A DNA stretch of 64,000 bases from Gracilaria domingensis (lineage: Eukaryota > Rhodophyta > Florideophyceae > Gracilariales > Gracilariaceae), in NCBI GenBank assembly GCA_022539475.1, contig VCMS01000054.1:62001-126000 (forward strand). Direction: 5' to 3'. How positions within the stretch are numbered: the first letter of the stretch is position 1; each line of letters starts with the position of its first letter. Positions 18,648 through 30,600 of this stretch are shown piece after piece. The notes under the pieces were generated by a model. It did no database searches, was not told the DNA's origin, and worked only from the letters and a program-made list of their open reading frames with translations. The translations under genes were made by a program, and so were the position numbers.

Positions 18648-19676
18648 AGCCGTTTTGGGGCGAGGCGGGTATACGAGAAGGGGGAGAGTTGTCCACCTGA
18701 CTTCTACAAAATGAACGCGTGATGGGCGAGAAATGGGTAAAAAGCGGGGGTGGTGTGGACTGGGAAGAAGTGATGGGATGATTGAGGTGGGATGAATTGC
18801 GATTGGCATTGCAACATGGGAGAAAATGGAAACGCAAACTAGCACGAGTGCAGTTTTGAGAGAGGGTCGCGGAAAAGAGTGAATGGGGTGGTGCGGCGAA
18901 GTAGAACCTCTACAAAAACTAGGGGACCGAAGCACTAAACTGCGCGAAATGGAATTTAATATTCCAAAATTTCTTAATTTTTTGAGTGCCAGCCTCTGCT
19001 ACCCCCTCGCGCGCCCCAAATAGCCCCAAAACTAGCTTAGTTTCCAAAGCGAACAGACTATATTCCACTTTGCAGAACACAGACGAGGTGCCGCGGGAGG
19101 GAGTCGGAGCTCCGGTGGTGACTGGGTTTAGGAGTGCGGCGAAGGTAGCGCGGACTGCGAAGGGGATTCTGAGGGGACAGGAGGAGAGAAAGATGGGAGT
19201 GATTTGAAGCCGTTTTGGGGCGAGGCGGGTATACGAGAATGGGGAGAGTTGTCCACCTGACTTCTACAAAATGACGTTTGCGGAGACGGAGAGAGAGGAT
19301 GCGAACGCGTGATGGGCGAGAAATGGGTAAATAGCGGGGGTGGTGTGGACTGGGAAGAAGTGATGGGATGATTGAGGTGGGATGAGCTGCGATTGGCATT
19401 GCAACATGGGAGAAAATGGAAACACAAACTAGCACGAGTGCAGTTTTGAGAAAGGGTCGCGGAAAAGAGTGAATGGGGTGGTGCGGCGAAGTAGAACCTC
19501 TACAAAAACTAGGGGACCCAAGAACTAAACTGCGCGAAATGGAATTTAATATTCCAAAATTTCTTAAATGTTTGAGTGCCAGCCTCTGCCACCCCCTCGC
19601 CCCCCACAAATATCCCCAAAACTAGCTTAGTTTCCAAAGCGAACAGACTATATTCCACTTTGCAGAACACAGACGA
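18530..19676 (+). repeat. Tandem duplication of a gene 3' end and flank (two ~555-590-bp units)
   Basis: Unit 1 is about 18530-19084, unit 2 about 19085-19676. They start at GAGGTGCCGCGGGAGG and end at GCAGAACACAGACGA, and are about 97% identical apart from one ~30-bp insertion near 19275 in unit 2. Unit 2 therefore carries a second copy of the gene's last 40 codons with no start of its own. The high identity means a recent event. Confidence 0.8.
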
Positions 19677-19677
19677 A

Positions 19678-22600
19678 GGTCGTTCTAGCTTTCAACGACC
19701 GTGTACTTTGCGCAACGACGCCGACGCTAAGCAAAACGATTGCAATCCATTTGATTGAAACCGACAATCCTGATTTGCTTATGTCAAAATGGCGAGCTCT
19801 TTAAATGATAAACGTGCAATACCGTTTTCGCTGCAAGAAGCTCTAGTTGACTCATTCGTACCCCAGGACTATGTTTCGGACACTTTAAAATCAATTGTTC
19901 ACCACCTTTTCAACACTTCCGGCAGATAGATCAAAAGTCTGCAAACTGTGCACTTGGTCTTAGAGGCTATGTTGCTTTCATAGGCTTAATGAATGAATGA
20001 GGCCTTTATTTAAGAGTTTTGTGAGGCTTAAGCATTTGACAAAAAACACTTTGCAAAAAGGAAATATTCTGTGATTCAAATTCATGATCTTTGCATGTTC
20101 TTTAATGCCTTTCAGCTACCTAAAACCTTGGTGAATCTTATTTCCTCTTTCGACCGCAACAAAAAGGCCTTGATGTCCTTCAACTTGCTCGGCCATGTCT
20201 ACGGAGAGAATTCAAATCAGATTGTTCGGATGATCGACGCGTAGAAAGCTATTTGCACCTCTTAGCCGTTCTATCTTAGAGAAATGAATCAACAGGAACG
20301 TATCACACCTTCCAGAGCGCCATTTGGTATATTTGCTCCGACTCCGCTAGCAAATCGGAGCATTCTAGACATAAATCTTCCTGCTACCGGCCACACCCTG
20401 GAATTTACCACTCTAAACTTGACGACCAATATTGCTGGTAACCCGAACGCTTCTTCTGGTGCAATCTCTGTGCCGGATATTCCATTTGCAACGAAGGATA
20501 CTGCAAAGAAAGCTGCATCGGTTTCTACGTACTTCAAGGATATGGAATTTAAAGGAGAAAAGGAGCGATCCATTAAGTAGACCCCAGGAGACTACGATTT
20601 TTGTGCACACCAGTTTGAATTATTTCCGATCAGAAAAGAAAAATTTTGTGAACATTTTTGGTGGACCAGTGTGGTGCAAGCCCGGAAACGGGACACACAT
20701 ACAGGACGTTCGAGATTCTGCTCCATGTTGGAATGGAAGCTCGGCTGAAGAGCCTCTGTTGCCACCGAGAACCTGGGTGTAAAGCCAGTAGTGGGCTAAG
20801 GTACAACCTACAGAGGTGAAGAAAAGAAGCCAGAAAGGTAGAAAACCCCCAGAAAAAATGGGGTAAGAGGTAGGAAACTTGAGAGAGTGGACTGTAGACT
20901 ACAACAGGAGGCGTAGTACGAGACGGAAAAAGGAAAGAAAAGATCCAGAAAACACAAGTCTAGAGCCGTCCGTAAGCATGCAAAAGGCCCGAAAGACGAA
21001 GAAACCAAAGAAAAGGGAAACCATAACCAAAAATACACCCTTTTCTCGGTCGGATATCTGTCTTGCAATTAGTAGTACGAAACAAACAAGAATCAAGACA
21101 TCAGGTTGTAATTCAGATGTCCTGTGGCGTCCCTGAGGGGGGTAGGTGTGCTTATACCTCTTGAGGTCACTCTCCACATAGAGTCGTAGACCGGCAAGGG
21201 CAGCAGAGCCAAGAGCCAGCATAACAGTTCTCTCGAACGAGAAAGTATTCTCGAAGACGAACCTCAGTTGACTTTACTGAGTGCGCGCGACGGCGAGGTG
21301 GCGTCCACCTAAGTATAAACTAACAATTTAAATAAAGTAGTGCACAGCTCATGAGGTCCATAAATGTGGATAGTCCACTGTCAGGGTGTCTAGAGAGGTG
21401 GTGCACTAGCTAAGAACTACACACTATCCACGTGTCCATGACTATGCAATGGCTCCAAGACCGACCTCACCTGACAAGGTTCACCAGAAATATGAACAAC
21501 ATTACCCGAGTAGTGGGGGCCAGTCTCGACAAGAACAAGACTTCATCCCAGCGGGAGCGCCCATCCTAAGCAGACTCGGAAGTACTCGTAAGGGGTGGGT
21601 TTGCTTTACAACCAGCTCGAGAATTCTTCTTTGAAAATGCCAACCCCTGGAATAACTTACGAAGAATTGCAGAAAGTTATTCTTGACGAGTATGACCATG
21701 ACGCTCGTCAATTAGCGGCTCAAGCAAAACTGGAACGCATGAGTATTGATCAAATGATGAAGGAGAAAGATATCTCAGACACCGACACGGGACTTACCCT
21801 CCTTGTTGAAAGGATCAATAGCCTGGCTCTTCAGGCTCCACCCCAGTTCCGATCAGACCAGCACAAGAAACGTTTCTTTCGTAACGCAGCTTTCACAAAA
21901 TCGTGGGCTGCTACACCCATTTCCCAGATGACAACCGCGCAATTTACTTTCAATCGATTTGTCACCGTTCTTCGGGAACAGATTCAATAGAAGGAACAGA
22001 AACTCTCCCTATCACAGAAGAACACTCCGATGTATAATCAGCTGTACGGTATCAGCCCTAACCGGTATCGAAACCGTCCCCGGAATGTTCGCTTCAAAAA
22101 TAAGAACCCAATCGGAAGAGACGGCAAGTGCATGCTGTCTCATCAGTTTGGCAGTGACTAACACCTATCTAGGGATCATAACGTCGCCTCCCGGACCAAT
22201 CGATACAATTGCATCCACACTGGCGTTACCAGATCACTTCAGGAAGGCATTCCAGCCGTTCACATCCTCTCCGAAGTTGTCAATTCCTTTAAAGGAGATA
22301 CTGACTCCTTCCAGGCAGACTCAGACGGGATTCATATGAATGACGTTGATGAACTAGCTACTTTCAACATGTTGGACTCCGAAATAAACCAGCCTAACGG
22401 ACCCCCTGAGACCTCTTTAACCAATATCATGCATGAATCCGCCGTACTAACCAACTTTACGTCGAAATTCAACAGCTCTGCTTCTGTGCCATCCATGCCT
22501 AAGAAGGTACGGTTTGAAGACAGCCAGGATTTTCGTCGGGATGCTTAATTGCAGCGTCTATCCTTAGGCATCCAAACACGGCAACTGCGCTTCGCAGTAT

Positions 22601-25600
22601 ATTTCTTGGACGCAAGTCCAAAAAACCGCTCTATGGCAAAGTGGAGACCGCTCTATGGCAAAGTGGAGACTATAAACTTCACAAGTATTCCCATCTCATC
22701 TTTATGTAAAAGGAACGAAAAGGGGAACCGCCGTGGCTTATGCGTGAATATCGGTGCACCGCAATGTGTTATCGGTCTTAAAGAAAATCGTCGCATTTTC
22801 ACCCGCATTGGCAAACGCTTCAACTACTTCTATCTTCCCGTAGGAACAGGTTTACTGATTCTGTCTACAACTCCCTAGGCAGAATAATCATCCCACTGGA
22901 AACACCGCCTGGTATACCAACAAGTAACGTTTTCCTCGACAAGATCGCAGCCGATATTCCAGCACTACTCGGTATGGATGTCCTCTACAAACACTCTCTG
23001 ACCCCTTGAACGGTTACCACCACACTCATCAGAATGATCATCGTAGACATAAGGAATAAGAACGAGAATTACATCTTAGACGACTGGTATGTCTCGCTCA
23101 TTCGCCATGCCAGACATCTATATGCACGAATCTCCGAACCAGTTTTAACCCTATTCACGTCCCAACAACTCTAGAAGTTACATCGCCAATTCTGTCATCC
23201 TTCGGCTAATAAGATATACAACCTTCTATGACGCGCGGGCAGATTGGAAGACAGCACCACGGAGATACAAAAGCAACTTGGAGAAATATCGAATTCCTGC
23301 GATCCTTGTCAAAGGATCATGGCAGGCCCGACCGGATTCAAATTCTCAATTGGTTGCGAGCATATATCCTTTAATGAAGAGATTTTCATTGACTTCATGT
23401 ATCTTGACGGCGAACCTGTTCTTCACGTGATAGATGCACAGACCCACTTTAGCGCCGCGCGCTTCTTATCCGATGTATCGACGAAGAAAATTTGATTAAC
23501 ACTTACAGAATGCTGGATAACAATCTACACCGGCCTTCCTAGCCACATCAAAGTTGACCAAGGATCCGCCTTTGCTATATCTTTCATCGCGATGGCGAAA
23601 GCATGAAATTTTGATGTTGTCCGAACAGGTCAAGAATCCCACAATAGTATGGGCATTGGCGAACGCTCTCATGAGCCACTCCGCAATACATACAGAAAGT
23701 TACGTATAGCTTACCCCCAGGAGCACAAGTCTCATCTTGGCATGATCGGTTCAGGCCATGAATACTACTTTGGGTCCTGAATGCTTGGTTCCATCCGTTT
23801 TGGTGTTCGGGGAGTATCCTTCACTCCGTACTATCGGAAAACCGTCACAACCGAAGGCCCCACTTGACGAACGGGCCCAGATCGCGAACTCCGCTCGAAG
23901 AGAAATGGAGTACCACATGGCCAAGCTCAGAGTATAAAGCGCGATACGACACAATGTTCCTCCGTCATCCAACAGAACGTTCGAACCTGGCGAAGAAGTT
24001 TTGGTATGGCGCGAAAGCTGATCGCTAACCGAATCGGCGAATGGAAAGGACCCTTTACGGTGGTAGCTGTCAACCCTACCGCCAAACTTGTCTACATCCG
24101 TGAACAATCCTGAGATACTCTGTCCTCATTCGACTTTGCCCAAGTGAAGCACTATATTCAGCCCCAGCAGCATCCCACACTCACATAACCTAACCCTTAA
24201 GGACTTTCGATCTGATCCAGACGAATTGTACCTCACTGAGATCTTAACGCCTACCTACCCAAGGACTCAAGACTCTCGCATGGAAGAGGCAAAAATGGAC
24301 GAGATTCGGGGACTTCTAAAGAGAGGAACCTTCGAGGTGATATTGAAGGAAGACATACCACCCGACGGTAACGTACTTCCTGGCAGATTTGTCTCAACCA
24401 TTAAGTCGACGAAAGACGAGAGAGAGAAGTTCAAAGCCCGCTACGTCATCGGAGGCCATCGGGATCGATACAAACATCTATTGGTTCACTATAACCAAAC
24501 CCTTCAATTGGAATCAGTCAGATTGATTATCGCAATTGCTGCTACATTCGACTTCAAGGTTTGGTCTAATGACATCACGCAGGCTTACCTGCAATCTATG
24601 GAACCTATCTCGCGCGACATATATATCCGCAACCCTGCTCCGGAGTTTCGCCTTGATCCAGAACAAGGCTTCAAATTATTTCGGCCAATCTACGGCTTAT
24701 GCGAGTCGGGCGACTTATTGTTCCGGACAATGGACCAGCACCACCGCACGGAACTTGGCGTGAAGCCCTTCGGGTTGATCCAGCTCTCTATTATGTGAAC
24801 AGAAACGGCAATATGGAAGAATCATCTGGTTCCTATGTCGACGACCTACTACGCAGCGGTACGGAGAGCTTTCATAAGCGCTGTGATCTAATAAATAAAA
24901 GGTTCGACTTCAAAGAGGATGAATCTCTTCCATGCACCTTCACGGGTTTTCAGGCTGGTCGAGACACCGACGGCTCCTACTACACCTCACAGGAGCGTTA
25001 TATTGATCGTCTTTCCGTTCTTCCTACAGATGCTCACTACGCCGCCTTCGCCTCGATGCGCATGAAACTCGCATGTCTTTCTCACACCGGCGTCGATATT
25101 CTTTTTGCTGCCTCGCAGTTGACGAAAGTTACCACAGCCATGTTTGAAAGCGAGCGCCTTGGGATCATCAAAAGGACAATTAAGGTCATCAACGAAGTGA
25201 AAACTAATGCCCTCCGCCTACGGTTTCACAAGCTCGACTTAGAATCGATCCACTTAATCGGTATATCGGAGGCATCATTTGGTAATAACGCTGATCTCAC
25301 CTCGCAATTTGGGTACATTCTGTTTCTTGCTGACCGATATCATAATGTCGTTCCCTTACAATTCAAATCTCACAAGACTCGTAGGGTCACTCGCGTCGTC
25401 CTCGCCGCTGAAACTATTGCATTTGCTGATCTCTTCGACGTCGCGTACACGCTTTCAATTGAAATTGGTAACATCTTAAACCGCCAACCTATGAAGATTT
25501 GTCTCCTCACCGACTCCAGATCACTATTTGATATAATCCATAAGGGCTCACGTACATCTGAGAAACGTTTGATGCTTGATATTGCGCTAGCACGCGAAGC

Positions 25601-26465
25601 CTATCTCAAAGGAGAGATATCTGATATTGGTTTTGTCCGCTGTGCAAACAACTCTGGCGACGCTCTCACCAAGTACATGGACGCTGCACAACTTCGATCT
25701 GTTCTTTGCACAGGCATCTGGAATGCTTCTCCTTTGCAATTAATAATAAGAGGTTCTGTTGATTCGGTTTATGAAAATGGTGGTTCGAACCCGCGTTCAA
25801 CCTATACTTTATATGTTGCTTAGAACTCTTTCGTGTATCTGATTGGCAAAAGTTGCAAAACGCCACCGGGGATTACAGCACTAGGTCTGGACACGCGCTC
25901 TCATCACCGAAGTAGACCCTCAATTCTAGAATACCAATCAGTGAACCGTCGGAGCTACAGCTAAGCACGCAGCAACCGGAATTATCACAATCGTCTATTA
26001 TCTAGGTTAATGGCAATGGCGACAGAATGCTCTGTTCCCTTTTATATCTGATGCTGTTTATGCTGTTTGGCCTAGAGTGGAGGTCTATGGTTCAATTCTC
26101 AGTTGAGTGTGGGTAGTTTTGTCTTATAATCTTGTTGATGGTTAGCGCGGCGCAAAAGGGGAGAGTGTCGACATTACTGTAAGGAGATATTTGCGCCGCC
26201 CCACCTCGCAGTGAGCTCGCCTGCGAGGCCTTGTGTGCTAACGTTTAAGGTGTTTCGGACTACGTCTGCGGTGCCTACTTTGTTCCGCACGACGTAGAAC
26301 AATACCATTTGGAAACAATAAACAGAGATCTTAGTGTTCCTTTATTGTAATACGAGAGTTGCTTCTCGAGCTTTAAGGTTGATCTAACTTTCAACGACCG
26401 TGTAAGTTGCGCAACGACGCCGACGTCACGCAAAGCGATTGCAAGCCATTTGATTGAGACCGAAA
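19678..26465 (+). mobile_element. Ty1/copia LTR retrotransposon, fossil
   Basis: The right LTR starts at about 26168 (TGTCGACATT) after a purine tract AAAAGGGGAGAG; its last ~85 bp recur at 19678-19770 (TTTCAACGACCGTGTA...), taken as the remnant of the left LTR. Parts in order: gag-like frames (19789-20580, 21449-22550), an integrase region with C..C and FIDFMYLDGEPVLHVIDAQ (23244-23495), the copia reverse transcriptase with FKARYVIGGHRD and QAYLQS (24226-24798), and RNase H ending NNSGDALTKYM (24780-25823). The order integrase before reverse transcriptase defines copia. It is broken, with many interruptions, and old. A 0.75-kb repeat (20690-21440) sits in the gag region. Confidence 0.75.
20690..21440 (-). 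repeat. 0.75-kb dispersed repeat, copy 1 (nested in the copia fossil)
   Basis: In reverse orientation this segment matches 56930-57730 and, in the same orientation, 54750-55515. Shared blocks include GACTCTATGTGGAGAGTGACC-like, CCTACGT/ACGACTC, GTGGTGCACC and ATAGTTAGTTTA-ACTTAGGTGG. A TATA-like stretch and an AATAAA in the block suggest LTR-like terminal sequence. End points are approximate. Confidence 0.5.
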
Positions 26466-26514
26466 TGATCACCTCTGTGTCCGTACCTTACTGTTCATCA
26501 CCGGGGTCCTCGCG

Positions 26515-27650
26515 TCAGCTTTGCTGACTCGGAGAATCCGGGCAGCGCTCCCGCGCCAGCTCGCGACCTCGCGCAACTCCGCCATTCCGCACAAGGAGAA
26601 TAAAAAAGGGCTGGCTCAAAGGCCAGCCGCGGGAGGAGAGGGAGGAAAAACAGAGAGCTGACGGTTCTACTCTGCTCGGTCCCGTTTCCTCTGCCTCAGC
26701 GACGCGGCGAGCCCCACTCTGCACCGGCGATCCTGTAGCTTCTCGTTTACGATGCCGACGCCTCCCCAAGTTATGGGCCGAGCTCCAGGATCCTCAAAAC
26801 CCTTCGCTCCCACAGACACGCCGATGTTCCATCCCGAACGCGATCTGCAAGAGTACCAAAGAGATGTATCTCGCTGGTTGAAACTATTCAGGCGGCTGCA
26901 GAGAAAGGAACGGACAAACTCTACAAAACGGTCTTCGCCACCTTCTCTAGGCACTTCTATGATCGTGGATTACCCCGAGAGCCAAAATCCATCGTGGACG
27001 AAGTGCAAGCCAAGGGTCTAATTAATCTTAAACAGGAAGACCAAATTGAAGCAGATCGTCAGATTGTTATTCTAATTGCCTTTGATCCACCAATTTCTGT
27101 CGTCACTCGCTTGATATCTTCCTTCACCGATGTGAATCAATTCACTTGTAGGCGCAACGAACACCTGAAGGCCTTCGTTTCGCGCTTTCGTGGACTTGCA
27201 GCCGACCATTTGATGCCTGTTGGATTGTCAACCTCTTCTCAAGTCAGCGAAGTGTTGGCCATCACTTTACTCAACAATGCAAACTTGAGTGAAGAGACTC
27301 TGACCACTGCCAAGCTTCAACTTGTGGCCCTTGCTGCAGCGAGACAAAGAGAGGACCTTGATCCTGAAGTGTCGATCACTAAGAGTTCTCACACTCTACC
27401 TTGGAATTCTTTGACAAGTTCACCGCACTGTTCAACGCAGATGATGCTCTTCCGCAGACTTCCGACAACGATACCATCGTTCGTCGCAAGGCTACCGATT
27501 TGGTTAGGAGAGCTCATGATCTGCTCGAGCAGTACACTGATGTGATCCACTATCTAAGCGAGAAAACTGTTGAAGAAGAACAGTCTCGCAACATGTTCGC
27601 CACCGGCCCGAGGTGCAAACTGAACCTTGACGACGCTGTAAAAGTTGTTC
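26515..27650 (+). mobile_element. Second copia-like gag fragment, fossil
   Basis: Frames 26752-27021, 26994-27545 and 27401-27700 give MFHPERDLQEYQRDVSRWLK, an FVSRFRGLAADHLMPVG segment and helical gag sequence of the UBN2/copia type. It starts near the end of the first copia's right LTR and stops where Ty3 fossil A begins. Broken; no pol region remains. Confidence 0.5.
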
Positions 27651-27651
27651 G

Positions 27652-30600
27652 CATTCTAGAACCGAGTTCGTATCAATCCGCCACTGCTGCCACCGCCTAG
27701 TTTTATACCACATTTTGATCTCCCTATCAAGAAATTGTGGATATACCAGTTGAAGAACGAAGACCCGAAAGGGAGTAACAAGGAGTGAGAAAAACTCTTG
27801 GTGAGGACCACTGGGAAAGCAATAAGTAACCCACCGAGCAACCTAGATGGAGAGATCTTGTCAATGCTCCACAAGAGCGCCAAGCGCACCAACCGGTGAA
27901 ATACCCTCAACTGGAAACATTGCAAGACCAATTCTGGATAATCCTGAAGAGCTACTCCATAACACCCGATCTGTCCCGCGAAAACGTGGAGCTGTTGGCT
28001 CCGCCGCACTTTTGCGGGATAACGAAAGAATAGTGAACCCTACTGACCCCGAACTGGTCCGCAGTGGTGGTCAGCACCAGACGGGAAAGGTCAACCGCGG
28101 CGAGGTCCTTCAGGGACCTCGTTTGGAATTGGATGCGATGACCAGATTGGTAGTGGATCGAGCCCTCCCAGAGCTCGTAGACCGAGTGACCCGAATGGCA
28201 GTCGAAAATGCCCTGAATGAGTTGAATACCAGGGTGCTTAAGTGGTTCTCCGTTATCTGGAATCGGATCTTAGCGGTCACATAGACCGATTGGTGATGCT
28301 GTCTTTGCAGCGTCAGGGGCCGGAACTCAAACCGGAAGTGGTAGCGCAAGCTGCCAGTATACAACTGATGCAGGTACCAAATCCCATAGCCGCACCTCCT
28401 GGAGACCTCCATTATAACTCTCCTGTCACCCAGGTCGGTGGGAAGCTAATTGACCGAGTTCGGAAAGGGGGAGACCCCCTCGGAGTGGGGGACCCTGGGT
28501 ATTATTACCTACCGAAACCAACTGGTAGAGCCATGGAGGGTGCCGCGCCAGGTCAAATGGAGACGGGGATTCGTCGAGCCCGGGAGAGGGGCGTCGCCGG
28601 AAACCGTCTGGTAACAAGAAGAAGAAGACCAAAAGAGGGAAGAGTAAGAGCCGTCGGTCAGGCCCCGACCCTTCCCGCCCAGAAACCGAGTCGGATTCGT
28701 CGAGTGACGATTACCGGAAAAGTGCAAGGAAGCGAAGGAGGACCCCCGACCGAAGAAGGGGAAGTCACCACGAAAAGGGAAGCCTAGCAAGTATGACTCG
28801 TTGGAGTCAGAGTCGGACACAGACCTAGAGGTTTTGCGGCCGCTGAACGACCTGTTCAGTAAAGCGGTCGATTATCGGACCTATAGGTTAGAGAACAGGG
28901 ATTCTGAATATACCAAGGAGGTCGCTCAGAAGATGACTAAGCATCATAAGAAGCTTCGTTTCCAATTGGGAGAAACCCGGTTATCCGGGGATGATTCCAT
29001 AGCGGTCATAGACTTCCTGCAGAGGTTTAAGACCGCATATGACAAAATCAGTTTTTCGGAAGGAGATGCCATGTGGTTCTTCCAATTCTATCAAGGGACA
29101 AGCTGCAGCCATACTTCACAGCGGGATGCAGGGAAATGCCATGGCGGTAGATGAGGAACAAAGAAAATTGCTAACAACGTATCCAGCGGTGGTTAACTTC
29201 TTCCTCGAGACCTATGCAACCGATGAGGTGACCCAAGAGGCCTATTCGGAAGTGCTCTCTTACCACCAAAGAGCAGGGCAAACCGAATTGGATTATGAGC
29301 GAGCCCGATGGGCTATCGATTCTCGTTGTGGAAGCGTCTTCACCACCACTCGGCTGAAGTCCATGTTTGTCGATGGAGTAGAGGCACCAATACGGTCACA
29401 GGTGCGACATCATCTGTTTGCGAACCGCTACATTGACTATAACTCCCTCGATAGGTTTGCGCAGCGAATAGAAGACACCTTAAGGCTAAACAAGCAGAGC
29501 ACTGTGGCGGTATGGAAAAGCACGAGAGAGAAACCGAAGAGGTCAGCGTTCCACTTCTCTGCTACCAAAACGACTTCAGAAGGTGATTCGACGGCTTATA
29601 ACACGCAAAGAGACGCCATAGACCTTGTAGGGGTCGACAGTGGAGCATTTTGCACCCCATACTCTTCCCACTGGTCGAACTCGGGGATGTCACAAGAACC
29701 ACCATCGAGACCAAAGTCAATCCCTGGCTCGATGGTCTCGGGGTCAGCTAGCGAAGTTCTGACAGTCCCCCATGCAACACACCAACCTCGTCGCTATATA
29801 AATAGCACACCCAACCCACCGGGAGTTTTTTCTTCCTCCTCATACCGGAGCGCAACTTCCCAACCTCATCCAATCCCCACGGTCAGGAGGGGAAGGGCTG
29901 CGACCGACTATGGCGACCAAGGACCCCCACATGGGAAATCTTCTCTGTTGGTTTTGCTTATCACCACACCACTTGGCGACCGCATGCGCATCGGTAGCCC
30001 AACAAAACAGAGCAGCGCTCGTCCAGGCACGCAGACAAAACCAACAGGACGTCTTTGGTGGTCCAAACAGAAACACAGCATCAACAAATACGGACAACGA
30101 GCGGTTGCGCCAACCTCAACACGTTAATCTGGTCCAGATGCCTGACCACCAAGACCTGCCCAGGAACCAAGCGGAAAACGCCGAAAGGATGGAATAAAGG
30201 CCAATCCCAACCGTAATCTCTCGGATGGCCCACCAACACCGATTGGTCTACATCTCAATGACTTTCTCCCAGGCTCATGACTGATCCACCAACAACCCTA
30301 TAAAGCAGTACGTAAAGCAAGGGAGGTCGAACTAGTAGAAGTGGAGAGGATGCTTCGAGAGGGGGTTATCGAACCGCAAATGCGGAGTGGTCTAGCCCAG
30401 TGGTCCTAGTTTAGAAACGAGAGGAATCTCGTATGCGGTTTTGCATAGATTACCGAAAACTGAACACCATAACAGTCAAAGACTCCTACCCGATACCCGG
30501 AATAGATGAATGCATCGATTCTCTAGGGGATTCGAAAATATTTACCACACTAGATGCCAACTGTAGTTACTGGCAGATAGAAATACCCAAAGAGGACAGG

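Noticed and set aside
17815-18935. Long Pro/Ser/His-rich frames on the minus strand (17815-18453, 17973-18935)
   Set aside because: They are shadows of the G/A-rich coding strand of the gene at 17718-18647; composition is simple and no domain is visible.
25780-25810. tRNA T-loop-like GGTTCGAACCC near the copia 3' end
   Set aside because: It lies in the RNase H frame and has no matching tRNA body around it.
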